Shown: piece after piece, positions 55,794-64,000 of the stretch
How positions within the stretch are numbered: the first letter of the stretch is position 1
Layout: the number at the start of each line of letters is the position of its first letter
From: Bradyrhizobium sp. Ai1a-2
GTDB lineage: Bacteria > Pseudomonadota > Alphaproteobacteria > Rhizobiales > Xanthobacteraceae
Assembly (NCBI RefSeq): GCF_000426245.1
Contig: NZ_AUEZ01000023.1
Location: 1 to 64,000, forward strand
DNA length: 64,000 nt
Direction: 5' to 3'
Position numbers and translations under genes: made by a program
The notes under the pieces: generated by a model
What the model saw: only the letters and a program-made list of their open reading frames with translations
Told to the model about the DNA's origin: nothing
Databases searched by the model: none

Positions 55794-56501
55794 ATGGAGG
55801 CATTCCTACCCAACATCCTGCTGATCGACCCGGATCGCGCCATGCATACGTTGCTGCGCCGCGACCTGTGTGGCCACGGATATAGCCTGATGACGGCAAG
55901 CAACACGCGGCAGGCGCTCGCGTTGCTGCGCATGGAGCCCAATCTCGCCCTTCTCGAGCTCGAGCTGCCTGATACGAGCGGTCTTGAACTGCTGAGCCGT
56001 CTTCGGGAAAAAGGAGAGGACCTTCCAATCATCGCCTTCTCGGAAAACGGCGATATCCGCACCAAGATCCAGGCGCTCGACCTTGGCGCCTGCGACTTCC
56101 TCCAAAAACCCTTTGACGTCGAGGAGCTTGCGGCGCGAATACGGGTCGCTCTCAGGGGGCGCTTTGCGTACCGCGTCGAGCAACCCGTTTATCGTCTCGC
56201 CCAGCTTGAGGTGGACCTGCGTCGTCGCATGGTCAGGCTCGCAGAGGAGGAGATCCATCTATCACCGAAAGAATATGATCTCTTGCGCCTTTTCGTCGTG
56301 CACGCCGGCAAGGTGCTCACCCACCAATTCCTCATGAGCGAACTATGGGAGGAAAAGGTGGATACGCAGTTCTTGCGGGTCTATGTGCGCCAGCTCAGAA
56401 GCAAGATCGAGGAAGATCCGACGCATCCCAGATATCTGCTCACCCAAATGGGCGTTGGCTACCGCCTCTGCCCTCCCGACGCGGCGAGCAATCCCCACTA
56501 A
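55794..56501 (+). CDS. KdpE-like OmpR family response regulator with degenerate receiver
   Basis: 235 residues. It aligns along its length with KdpE. In the receiver, the phospho-acceptor Asp is Glu55 (ALLELELPD in place of ...LDLGLPD). One of the two acidic pocket residues is also lost (LIDPD in place of VEDE), while the Ser (AFSEN) and Lys105 (FLQKPF) remain. The C-terminal winged helix (about 140-230; EEIHLSPKEYDLLRLFVVHA; VGYRLCP) looks intact. Since Glu can mimic aspartyl phosphate, it may be constitutively active or phosphorylation-independent. ATG 55794. Placed 267 bases before kdpF, it is a candidate regulator of the kdp operon. A canonical kdpE may follow kdpD outside the window. Confidence 0.85.
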   Translation: MEAFLPNILLIDPDRAMHTLLRRDLCGHGYSLMTASNTRQALALLRMEPNLALLELELPDTSGLELLSRLREKGEDLPIIAFSENGDIRTKIQALDLGACDFLQKPFDVEELAARIRVALRGRFAYRVEQPVYRLAQLEVDLRRRMVRLAEEEIHLSPKEYDLLRLFVVHAGKVLTHQFLMSELWEEKVDTQFLRVYVRQLRSKIEEDPTHPRYLLTQMGVGYRLCPPDAASNPH

Positions 56502-56552
56502 AGCGTTTTCTTCACGCGAACCGCTCGAAAACGCTCTGGCATCTTTATGCCA
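56502..56552. promoter_or_regulatory. short family D trace and inverted repeat before kdp
   Basis: AGCGTTTTCTTCACGCGAAC and CTCGAAAACGCT (56502-56536) are family D words. Next, TGGCAT (56537-56542) and ATGCCA (56547-56552) form a perfect small palindrome around CTTT, then TCCTTACGCGTGGGCATAAA. This AT-richer word has the look of a KdpE-type or other operator, but no consensus could be tested. Confidence 0.35.
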
Positions 56553-56605
56553 TCCTTACGCGTGGGCATAAAAACTCAGCACCAATCTTGCATGCGACGC
56601 ACTAA

Positions 56606-56648
56606 ATGCGTGCCGGCAATCCGAGCAAAAAAAGGAGCCGGCACGCAT
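56606..56648 (+). promoter_or_regulatory. perfect 12-base inverted repeat in the kdp leader
   Basis: ATGCGTGCCGGC (56606-56617) pairs with GCCGGCACGCAT (56637-56648) around a 19-base loop that includes AAAAAAAGGA. The right arm overlaps the AAGGAG start signal and the ATG at 56647. The fold would block translation of the small leader ORF. Confidence 0.6.
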
Positions 56649-56784
56649 GTCGTGCAATCACCCATCACCTGGATCAAAGCCGCAACCAACGCGGCTTGTC
56701 GCCGACGCGCACACCCCGATCATTTCGCCGCGGTCCCCGACTTCCCCAGATCTCGAGCGAGGTCAGCAATGTCCGCTGCCTTAA
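56647..56784 (+). CDS. possible 45-residue leader ORF before kdpF
   Basis: ATG 56647 with AAAAGGAG upstream; Pro/Ser-rich (MSCNHPSPGSKPQPTRLVAD ... GQQCPLP). Its stop TAA (56782-56784) shares a base with an ATG at 56784 in the kdpF frame (TAATG), a usual coupling arrangement. No family recognised. Coding status uncertain; it may serve only to regulate kdpF. Confidence 0.3.
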   Translation: MSCNHPSPGSKPQPTRLVADAHTPIISPRSPTSPDLERGQQCPLP

Positions 56785-56864
56785 TGACCTGGCTGGCCGG
56801 CGTCTGTGCCATCGGCCTTTTCGTCTACCTGTTCTATGCCCTCGTGAAGCCAGAGCGCTTCTGA
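56769..56864 (+). CDS. kdpF: KdpF, small subunit of the potassium-transporting ATPase
   Basis: 31 residues from ATG 56769, or 26 from ATG 56784: MTWLAGVCAIGLFVYLFYAL then VKPERF. One membrane helix and the PERF-type tail are the KdpF mark. It stabilises the KdpABC complex in the inner membrane. Too short for ordinary gene finders. Confidence 0.85.
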   Translation: MSAALMTWLAGVCAIGLFVYLFYALVKPERF

Positions 56865-56904
56865 GAGCAGGGCAGGGATCGCAACAACAAACCTGGCAGC
56901 AACT

Positions 56905-56988
56905 ATGGGCGACCTCATATTCGTGGCGGTGACGCTCCTCTTCTTCGTACTCTCGGCAGGGTTCATCGTGGCCCTGGACCGGATTTGA
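56905..56988 (+). CDS. 27-residue membrane protein in the kdp operon
   Basis: ATG 56905 to TGA 56986-56988: MGDLIFVAVTLLFFVLSAGF then IVALDRI, one hydrophobic helix of about 20 residues with acidic/basic caps. It lies between kdpF and kdpA on the same strand, 10 bases ahead of the kdpA ATG. Similar very short proteins are often seen beside kdpF in other bacteria, but I cannot name a characterised family. Likely a second small membrane subunit or regulator. Confidence 0.55.
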   Translation: MGDLIFVAVTLLFFVLSAGFIVALDRI

Positions 56989-56998
56989 GGGCGTTCAC

Positions 56999-58702
56999 AT
57001 GGTCCAAGACATCACTCAATTCGTTCTCATCCTTGCGATCATGACCGGCCTGGTCGTGGTCGTCGGCAAATGGATGACGCATTTATTCACCAGTCCCGCC
57101 GACAACATGATCGAGCGTGGCACGTACCGGATTCTCGGCATCAATCCTTCGGAAAAAATGTCCTGGAACCGCTACGGCATGGTGCTGCTGCTCAGCAACG
57201 CCGCAATGATGCTGCTCGGCTATCTGATCCTGCGCTTGCAAGAATATCTGCCCGGCGATTCGCTTGCGCGCGCGTCCCAGACGCCGGATCTGGCCTTCAA
57301 CACCGCCGCGTCGTTCATCACCAACACCAACTGGCAGTCCTATTCGGGCGAATCGAGCCTGTCGAATTTCTCGCAGATGGCTGTCATCACGTTTCTCATG
57401 ACGGTGAGCGCCGCGACCGGCGTTGCGGCGGCAGGAGCCTTCATCCGGGGGCTCAGCCGGAAGAGCGCGGCAGACATCGGCAACTATTGGGTCGACTTCA
57501 CCCGCGTCACGTACCGCCTGCTTCTGCCAATCTGCTTCGTCATGGCGCTCGTCTACGTCTGGCAGGGCATGCCGCAGACACTGAGTGCCGATGCAATGGC
57601 GACCACGCTCGAAGGCGCCAAGCAGCAGCTCATTGTCGGGCCGGTTGCAAGCCTGGAGTCGATCAAGCACATCGGCACCAATGGCGGTGGCTTCTTTGCC
57701 ATGAACGCCGCGCACCCGTTCGAGAATCCGACCCCTTTCACCAACACGCTGCATATCCTCAGCATGCTGCTGATTCCGTCGGCGCTGACCTATGTCTTCG
57801 GCTCCATGATCTTGCGCCGCCGACAGGGCTGGGCGTTCTTCGCCGCCTTCCTTGTGATGTTCCTCGGTTTCCTTGCGCTGGTCTACGGTTCCGAGCAGTC
57901 AGGCAATCCGCTGCTGTCTCCGATGGGCGTCGACCAGGCGCAGACGGCGCTGCAGGCCGGAGGCAATATGGAAGGCAAGGAGCTGCGCTTCGGTATCGCC
58001 CAGACCAGCCTGTTCGTAACGACCACAACGGCGGCAACGACCGGCTCGGTCGACTCCATGCACTCGTCGCTTACGCCGCTCGGCGGTCTGGTGCCGATCG
58101 CACAGATGATGCTGAACAACGTGTTTGGCGGCGACGGCGTGGGCCTCATCAATCTCGTCACCTATGCGATCCTGACGGTGTTCCTGGTCGGCATGATGAT
58201 CGGGCGGACGCCTGAGTTTCTTGGCAAGAAGGTCGAGGCGCGTGAGATGAAATACGTGATGCTCGCGGTGCTGGCCCATCCGTTCAGCATCCTGGGCTTC
58301 ACCGCACTCGCGTGTCTGATGCCTTCCACGCTGGCAAGCCTTGCCAACCAGGGACCGCACGGCTTCAGCGAGGTGCTCTACGCCTACACCTCGGGCACCG
58401 CCAACAATGGCTCGGCCTTTGCCGGCCTCAACGCCAACACGCCGTTCTTCAACACGACGATCGGCCTGGCGATGCTGGTCGGGCGCTATCTGACCCTGCT
58501 GCCAATGTTGGCGGTCGCGGGCGCGCTCGCGGCCAAGAAGACCATCCCGGAAGGTCCGGGAACGTTGTCGGCAGCGACGCCTCTGTTCACCGGACTGCTT
58601 GTCTTCGTGATCCTCGTCGTCGGCGGCCTGACGTTCCTGCCGGCTCTGGCTCTCGGCCCGATTGTCGAGCACCTGATGATGCTCGCCGGCACGACATTCT
58701 GA
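56999..58702 (+). CDS. kdpA: potassium-transporting ATPase subunit KdpA
   Basis: 567 residues, the usual length. It forms the channel-like selectivity part of the KdpFABC pump, with ten or so membrane helices. Conserved filter loops include FNTAASFITNTNWQSYSGES, KHIGTNGGGFFAMNAAHPFE and TSGTANNGSAFAGL. High-affinity potassium uptake under limitation. ATG 56999; 11 bases separate its stop from kdpC. Confidence 0.97.
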   Translation: MVQDITQFVLILAIMTGLVVVVGKWMTHLFTSPADNMIERGTYRILGINPSEKMSWNRYGMVLLLSNAAMMLLGYLILRLQEYLPGDSLARASQTPDLAFNTAASFITNTNWQSYSGESSLSNFSQMAVITFLMTVSAATGVAAAGAFIRGLSRKSAADIGNYWVDFTRVTYRLLLPICFVMALVYVWQGMPQTLSADAMATTLEGAKQQLIVGPVASLESIKHIGTNGGGFFAMNAAHPFENPTPFTNTLHILSMLLIPSALTYVFGSMILRRRQGWAFFAAFLVMFLGFLALVYGSEQSGNPLLSPMGVDQAQTALQAGGNMEGKELRFGIAQTSLFVTTTTAATTGSVDSMHSSLTPLGGLVPIAQMMLNNVFGGDGVGLINLVTYAILTVFLVGMMIGRTPEFLGKKVEAREMKYVMLAVLAHPFSILGFTALACLMPSTLASLANQGPHGFSEVLYAYTSGTANNGSAFAGLNANTPFFNTTIGLAMLVGRYLTLLPMLAVAGALAAKKTIPEGPGTLSAATPLFTGLLVFVILVVGGLTFLPALALGPIVEHLMMLAGTTF

Positions 58703-58713
58703 GGAAAGATCCT

Positions 58714-59424
58714 ATGCGTAACGAACGAACCATCATCCCTGCTTCCGCGTCGGTCTCGCAGTCGTCCTTCAAGGGCGTCGCCCGGCCGGTTCTGGTCTCC
58801 GCCGTGTTCTTCATGGTGGTGACCGGAATAGCCTATCCGCTGCTGACCACCGGCGTCGCCAACATCCTCTTCCCTGATCAGGCCCAAGGAAGCCTGATCG
58901 TGGCGAATGGCCAGGCCGTCGGCTCCCGGGTCATCGGGCAGTATTTCACCAAGCCGAGATACTTCCACGGCCGGCCGAGCGCGACCTCGGGTACGGATCC
59001 GGAAGATTCGTCCAAGACCGTCGACCAGCCTTACAATGCTGCGGCCAGTGGCGCGAGCAACCAGGGCGTCATCAGCAAGAAGCTGCTCGACGCGGTCGCC
59101 GAACGGACCAAGGCTTACCGCGAAGAGAATGGGCTTGCTGCGGATGCCCTCGTCCCAGTCGACGCCGTCACCGCGTCCGGCTCGGGCCTCGATCCGCACA
59201 TCTCTGTCGCGAATGCCACGCTGCAAGCGGCGCGGATCGCGAGCGCGCGCGGATTGCCGGCGGAGAAAGTGCTGGAATTCGTGGATCGGAGCACGAGCGG
59301 TCCCCAACTCGGTGTCCTCGGCGATAGCAGGGTCAACGTCCTCGAACTCAATCTCGCACTGGATGCGGCCACTCTGGCTCATCGTGCCGCGGGGAAAGAA
59401 AGCGGATTATCATGGCACAAGTAG
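58714..59424 (+). CDS. kdpC: potassium-transporting ATPase subunit KdpC
   Basis: 236 residues, a little long compared with the usual 190. One N-terminal membrane helix (about 26-48; PVLVSAVFFMVVTGIAYPLL) and a soluble part with GSRVIGQYFTKPRYFHGRPS and VPVDAVTASGSGLDPHIS, both strongly KdpC. It supports KdpB activity. Its last 13 bases overlap the kdpB start (59412), so B is translationally coupled to C. In most genomes kdpC follows kdpB, but here it precedes it. Confidence 0.96.
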   Translation: MRNERTIIPASASVSQSSFKGVARPVLVSAVFFMVVTGIAYPLLTTGVANILFPDQAQGSLIVANGQAVGSRVIGQYFTKPRYFHGRPSATSGTDPEDSSKTVDQPYNAAASGASNQGVISKKLLDAVAERTKAYREENGLAADALVPVDAVTASGSGLDPHISVANATLQAARIASARGLPAEKVLEFVDRSTSGPQLGVLGDSRVNVLELNLALDAATLAHRAAGKESGLSWHK

Positions 59425-61493
59425 ATACAACGGTCGCATACGGCGCAGCCGTCGGCGGCAGCCGCAAGCCCGTTGATTGGTCCTCGGTCATCAGCGAGGC
59501 CTTCAAGAAGCTGTCGCCGCGGGTTCAGGTGAAGAACCCCGTGATGTTCGTCGTTTATCTCGGCAGCATCATCGCCACGCTTCTCTGGCTCCAGGCGCTT
59601 CGAGGGAATGGCGAAGCTCCGGCGGGCTTCATCTTCGCGGTCGCTGCGTGGCTTTGGTTCACGGTTCTCTTCGCCAATGCCGCGGAAGCATTGGCTGAGG
59701 GGCGGGGCAAAGCGCAGGCCGATGCGCTCCGCGCGACGCGCCAGCGGGTGATCGCGCGCGTCCTCAAGGAGCCGAACCGCGTGAGCGAGTCCTGGCCGAT
59801 GCCAAGCGACGAACTCTCCATTGGAACCTACATCCTGGTCGAGGCCGGCGGAATCATCCCTGCGGATGGCGAAGTGATTCAGGGCGCGGCTTCGGTCGAC
59901 GAATCCGCGATCACCGGTGAATCGGCGCCGGTGATCCGCGAAGCCGGCGGAGACTTCTGCTCCGTCACGGGCGGCACCCGCGTCCTGTCCGACTGGATCA
60001 TCGCACGCGTCACGGCCAATCCCGGCGAGGCCTTCCTCGACCGCATGATCGCCATGGTGGAAGGGGCCAAGCGCGGCAAGACGCCGAACGAGATCGCCCT
60101 GACGATCCTGCTCGTCGCACTCACGCTGATCTTCCTCCTGGTCTGCGTGACGCTCCAGCCGTTCTCGAGCTTTGGTACGACCGTCAACGGCTCAGGTTCG
60201 GTGGTGACGATCACGGTGCTGATCGCGCTGCTCGTCTGCCTGATCCCGACAACCATCGGCGCATTGCTCTCGGCGGTTGGCATCGCGGGCATGAGCCGGA
60301 TGATGCGGGCCAACGTGCTCGCGACATCGGGGCGCGCCATCGAGGCGGCCGGCGACGTCGATGTCCTGCTTCTCGACAAGACCGGAACGATCACGCTCGG
60401 CAATCGCGAGGCCACCAAGTTCCACCCGGCCCCCCGCGTCGACGAGCGCACGCTCGCCGACGCGGCCCAGCTTGCGTCGCTTGCCGACGAGACGCCGGAG
60501 GGCCGCTCGATCGTGGTGCTTGCCAAGAACTCGTTCAACATCCGCGGCCGCGAGCTTCACAGCGCGGAAGCGATCGCCTTCAGCGCCCACACGCGTATGA
60601 GCGGCATCAACATCGACGGCCGGCAGATCCGCAAGGGTGCGGCAAGCGCAATCCGCGCCCATGTCGAGGCGATTGGAGGGATATTCCCGCAGGAAGTGAG
60701 CCAGATCGTTAGTGATGTCTCCCGGCGCGGCAGCACGCCGCTGGTCGTCAGCGACGACGTCAACATCCTCGGCGTCATCGAGCTGAAGGACATCATCAAG
60801 GGCGGAATCAAGGAACGCTTTGCCGAGCTGCGCGGCATGGGCATCAAGACCGTGATGATCACGGGCGACAACAAGCTCACCGCCGCTGCGATTGCGGCCG
60901 AAGCCGGCGTCGACGACTATCTCGCGGAGGCTACTCCCGAGGACAAGCTGCGGCTCATCCGCGAATATCAGGCGGAGGGACGGCTTGTCGCCATGACCGG
61001 CGACGGAACCAACGACGCTCCTGCGCTGGCGCAGGCCGATGTCGCTGTCGCGATGAACAGCGGCACGCAGGCCGCCAAGGAGGCCGGCAACATGGTCGAC
61101 CTCGACAGCAATCCGACGAAGCTGCTGCGCGTTGTCGAGGTCGGCAAGCAGATGATCATGACGCGCGGCGCGCTCACGACCTTCAGCGTCGCCAACGACT
61201 TGGCGAAATACTTCGCCATCATCCCGGCCGCGTTCGTCGCAACCTATCCGCCGCTCGCAACCCTCAACATCATGCATCTCCACAGCCCGGCGTCGGCGAT
61301 TCTGTCCGCGGTGATCTTCAATGCGCTGATCATTGTGATCCTGATCCCGCTCGCCCTGCGCGGGGTCAAATATCGGGCCGAGCCGGCGGCGCGCCTGCTG
61401 AGCCGGAACCTGCTGATCTACGGGGTGGGTGGGATCATCGTACCATTTGTTGGTATAAAGGCGATCGACATCCTGCTGGCGCCGTTCTTCTGA
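59412..61493 (+). CDS. kdpB: potassium-transporting P-type ATPase subunit KdpB
   Basis: 693 residues. The ATP-hydrolysing P-type pump subunit. The phosphorylated Asp is D322 in DKTGTIT, the actuator has ITGESAPV, and the P domain ends with MTGDGTNDAPALAQADVAVA. The regulatory Ser of the TGES motif is present. Seven membrane helices in the family. The N-terminus (MAQVDTTVAYGAAVGG) is slightly extended. Starts within the end of kdpC. Confidence 0.97.
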   Translation: MAQVDTTVAYGAAVGGSRKPVDWSSVISEAFKKLSPRVQVKNPVMFVVYLGSIIATLLWLQALRGNGEAPAGFIFAVAAWLWFTVLFANAAEALAEGRGKAQADALRATRQRVIARVLKEPNRVSESWPMPSDELSIGTYILVEAGGIIPADGEVIQGAASVDESAITGESAPVIREAGGDFCSVTGGTRVLSDWIIARVTANPGEAFLDRMIAMVEGAKRGKTPNEIALTILLVALTLIFLLVCVTLQPFSSFGTTVNGSGSVVTITVLIALLVCLIPTTIGALLSAVGIAGMSRMMRANVLATSGRAIEAAGDVDVLLLDKTGTITLGNREATKFHPAPRVDERTLADAAQLASLADETPEGRSIVVLAKNSFNIRGRELHSAEAIAFSAHTRMSGINIDGRQIRKGAASAIRAHVEAIGGIFPQEVSQIVSDVSRRGSTPLVVSDDVNILGVIELKDIIKGGIKERFAELRGMGIKTVMITGDNKLTAAAIAAEAGVDDYLAEATPEDKLRLIREYQAEGRLVAMTGDGTNDAPALAQADVAVAMNSGTQAAKEAGNMVDLDSNPTKLLRVVEVGKQMIMTRGALTTFSVANDLAKYFAIIPAAFVATYPPLATLNIMHLHSPASAILSAVIFNALIIVILIPLALRGVKYRAEPAARLLSRNLLIYGVGGIIVPFVGIKAIDILLAPFF

Positions 61494-61542
61494 GGTGCTT
61501 CTCGCGGAGGCAGAAGGCGGGATCGAGGTTAGACAGTACACG

Positions 61543-64000
61543 ATGACGGATCCGCGACCTGATCCTGACGATCTTCTCGAGGTCGTAAAGGATGAAGACC
61601 ATCGCTCAAAGCGCGGGCAACTGAAGATATTCTTCGGCGCCTGCGCGGGCGTGGGGAAGACCTTCGCGATGCTTCAGGCGGCGCGCCAGCGCCAGGCCGA
61701 GGGTGTCGCAGTCGGGATCGGGATCGTCGAAACCCATGGGCGCAAGGATACCCAAGAGCTGATGGAGGGGCTTTCCGTACTGCCGCGCAAGATGATGAGC
61801 GGCAACGGAAGGCCTACTGCCGAGTTTGATCTCGATGGCGCGCTTGCGTCGGGATGCAGGCTCCTGGTTGTCGACGAGTTGGCGCACACCAACGTCGCCG
61901 GCAGCCGCCACGCCAAACGCTGGCAGGATGTCGAGGAATTGCTCGGTGCGGGCATCGACGTCTATTCAGCGCTGAACGTCCAGCATCTCGACAGCCTCAA
62001 CGATATCGTCGGCGGCATCATCGGGGTCCGGGTCAGGGAAACCGTTCCGGATCGCATCTTCGACGCCGCAACCGATGTCATCCTCGTTGATCTGCCGCCC
62101 GATGACCTGCTGGCGCGCATGAACGCGGGCAAGGTCTATCTGCCGGTTTCGATCGAGCGCGCGCGGCAGAACTTTTTTCGCCGCGGCAATCTGATCGCCC
62201 TGCGCGAGCTGGCGCTTCGGCGCGTCGCCGACCGGGTCAATTCCGATGTGCGGACTTATCGCGTTTCCCATGCCATCAAGACGGTCTGGCCGACCCGGGA
62301 ACTGCTCATGGTCTGCGTCAGCGCCGACCGCTCGCAGGAGAAACTGGTCCGCGAAGGCGCGCGGCTTGCTCAGCGGCTGCACGCCAAGTGGATCGTGGTT
62401 CATGTCGACCAGCCGTACCATGGCGACGATACGAGGGCCCGAGAAACGCTGCTTAGTATTGCTGCTTCCGCCCAGGCTGCGGGGGCGGAGTTTGCCAATG
62501 TCCCCGGACAGGACGTGGCCGAAACCCTTCTGGACTACGCCCGCAAGCGCAACGTCACCAAGCTCATCGTCGGTAATCCGGCCGGTCGGAGCTTCATGCC
62601 TTTCAGGCTGCGGCTTCAAGAGCGTATCGCGCGCGCCGCGCCGGAGATGGGCGTGATCTTGCTCAGCGTGAATGACGCCGGGCTCGCGATCAAGCGCAGG
62701 GTCGCGGATGAACCTCAGGGCTATGCCCGGGCTCTCGTGATCGCGACGCTTGCCTGCGGCGCGACGACCGCGGCTGCCGCCTGGCTGCTCCGCGTCTTCG
62801 ATCTCTCCAACGTTGTCATGCTGTTCCTGATGACGGTGGTCTTCGTCGCCATGCGTCTCGGCCGGGTCGCCGGCGCCTGGGCGGCTTTGTTGTCTGTCGC
62901 CTGTTTCGACTTCTTCTTCGTCGAGCCGCGGCTGTCGTTCGCCGTCACCGACACACAGTATATTTTCACCTTTGCACTGATGCTGGTCGTGGCGCTCGTC
63001 ATCAGTCAGCTCGCCGCTCGCATGCGCTCCGAGGCTCGGGTCGCTCGCGCCGGCGAACGTCGCGCGTCCGCGCTTGCCCGCATTGCGCGCGATCTGTCGA
63101 GCGCCATAAAAGTCGAACAGGTCATCTCGGTCTGTCGCGACGCGATCACGCCCTTGTTCGGCGCAAGGGTGATTCTCCTCGTTCCTGACAAGAAAGAGCG
63201 CCTCGTTTCGACAGAGGATGCTGGTCTCGTCGATCTGTCGGTGGCCCAGTGGACCTTGGACCATGCCCAGGAAGCCGGTCTCGGTACGCAAACATTGAAC
63301 GCGGCCGACGCCCTGTATCTTCCGCTGAAGGCGTCGATGGCCACGAGGGGCGTGCTTGCCATCCTGCCGACTGATGCCTCTCTGTCAAACGATCCGGACG
63401 ATCGACGGCTGCTGGATGCCTGCTGCTCATCGATCGGGCTTGCCCTCGAACGCATCCACTTTGTCGAGGTTGCTCAGGACACGCTGGTCCGCATGGAAGG
63501 CGAGAAGCTGCGCAATGCGCTCTTGTCGGCGGTATCTCACGATCTTAAGACGCCGCTCACCGCGATACGCGGCCTCGCCGAAACCCTCGAGCACACAAGG
63601 GAGCTTCCCGAGGACGACCGGAGCGACCTCGCACGTTCCATCCGCGTCCAGGCCGACGAGCTCAAGCGGCTCGTGAGCAATCTCCTCGACCTCGCACGGA
63701 TGCAGAGTGAAGGTGTGCGTCTCAACAAGGAATGGCATTCACTTAGCGAGATCGTCGGCAGCGCACTGGCGCAATCGGCCGCGCTTCTCAAGCCAAGGAC
63801 AATTCGAACCAACCTGCCGGCCGATCTGCCTCTCGTGGAGGTAGACGCGCCGCTGATCGAACGCGTGCTGATCAACCTGTTCGACAACGCCGCAAAATAC
63901 ACGCCGCCGACGAGCACCATCACGGTGCGGGGCGGCGCTTCGGGCGATTCCATGTATCTCGTCGTCGAGGATGACGGGCCCGGCTTGCCGACGACCGATC
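61543..64000 (+). CDS. kdpD: sensor histidine kinase KdpD, cut by the window end
   Basis: 819 codons are visible from ATG 61543; about 80 more are expected. N-terminal KdpD domain with P loop GACAGVGKTFAML (about 33-45) and VVDELAHTNVAGSRH, then a universal-stress-like domain (about 248-375; LMVCVSADRSQEKLVREGAR), four membrane helices (about 395-490; VVMLFLMTVVFVAMRLGRVA), a GAF-like part and the kinase core with the phospho-His at about 664 (AVSHDLKTPL) and the ATP domain (NLFDNAAKYTPP; EDDGPGLP). It senses potassium limitation or cell stress and phosphorylates KdpE. Confidence 0.97.
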   Translation, partial: MTDPRPDPDDLLEVVKDEDHRSKRGQLKIFFGACAGVGKTFAMLQAARQRQAEGVAVGIGIVETHGRKDTQELMEGLSVLPRKMMSGNGRPTAEFDLDGALASGCRLLVVDELAHTNVAGSRHAKRWQDVEELLGAGIDVYSALNVQHLDSLNDIVGGIIGVRVRETVPDRIFDAATDVILVDLPPDDLLARMNAGKVYLPVSIERARQNFFRRGNLIALRELALRRVADRVNSDVRTYRVSHAIKTVWPTRELLMVCVSADRSQEKLVREGARLAQRLHAKWIVVHVDQPYHGDDTRARETLLSIAASAQAAGAEFANVPGQDVAETLLDYARKRNVTKLIVGNPAGRSFMPFRLRLQERIARAAPEMGVILLSVNDAGLAIKRRVADEPQGYARALVIATLACGATTAAAAWLLRVFDLSNVVMLFLMTVVFVAMRLGRVAGAWAALLSVACFDFFFVEPRLSFAVTDTQYIFTFALMLVVALVISQLAARMRSEARVARAGERRASALARIARDLSSAIKVEQVISVCRDAITPLFGARVILLVPDKKERLVSTEDAGLVDLSVAQWTLDHAQEAGLGTQTLNAADALYLPLKASMATRGVLAILPTDASLSNDPDDRRLLDACCSSIGLALERIHFVEVAQDTLVRMEGEKLRNALLSAVSHDLKTPLTAIRGLAETLEHTRELPEDDRSDLARSIRVQADELKRLVSNLLDLARMQSEGVRLNKEWHSLSEIVGSALAQSAALLKPRTIRTNLPADLPLVEVDAPLIERVLINLFDNAAKYTPPTSTITVRGGASGDSMYLVVEDDGPGLPTTD

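Overview
The window looks like a chromosomal segment of an alphaproteobacterium of the Bradyrhizobium type. This rests on the high GC content, several families of interspersed palindromic repeats of the kind seen in Bradyrhizobium genomes, many typical rhizobial gene families (IalB-like protein, TAXI solute-binding proteins, cyclases with extra domains) and a YggT/DUF167/folD cluster. This is judged by reading the sequence; no database search was possible.

Left edge (1-1588): the 5' part of an IS481-type transposase with its terminal sequence, next to a two-gene HTH/PIN module that resembles a type II toxin-antitoxin pair. From 1.9 to 12 kb: a polysaccharide deacetylase, two small Cys-rich secreted proteins, an MFS exporter fused to a monooxygenase-like domain, a cytochrome P450, a class III cyclase, a TerB-like protein, an SDR, a glutamine amidotransferase and tRNA-Ala(CGC). 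From 12 to 21 kb there are mostly housekeeping genes: YggT, DUF167, folD, an M20 peptidase, ppa, a GNAT acetyltransferase, a DCC oxidoreductase, an amine oxidase-like flavoprotein and typA. A small gene remnant lies at 16.6 kb.

From 21 to 35 kb: a Crp/Fnr regulator, a single-domain response regulator, a Tat-exported PhoD phosphatase, two orphan TAXI-type binding proteins, phhB, a YkvA-like protein, a Sel1-repeat membrane protein, a quinone oxidoreductase, a dienoyl-CoA-reductase-like SDR, an IalB-like protein, rlmN and a PAP2 phosphatase. From 35 to 46 kb: argG, an alkaline phosphatase, a homocysteine S-methyltransferase-like enzyme, a very Pro/Ala-rich OmpA protein, a VOC protein, a GST and a hybrid histidine kinase. 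From 46 to 51 kb the DNA is more eroded: an alpha/beta-hydrolase remnant, a frameshifted LysR gene, a cupin and a vanadium-haloperoxidase-like protein.

From 50.8 kb to the end, all genes are on the plus strand. First come a small protein resembling the nitrile-hydratase-like leader peptides of RiPP precursors and a haem-oxygenase-like diiron-type enzyme. These are followed by a SAM-domain/cyclase/ATPase/TPR signalling protein and a KdpE-like regulator whose phospho-acceptor Asp is Glu. The last block is a potassium-uptake operon in the order kdpF - small membrane ORF - kdpA - kdpC - kdpB - kdpD (cut by the window end). The A-C-B order differs from the usual kdpFABC. The two most unusual items are the leader-like peptide/diiron enzyme pair (50800-52123) and the kdp locus with its degenerate receiver and changed gene order.
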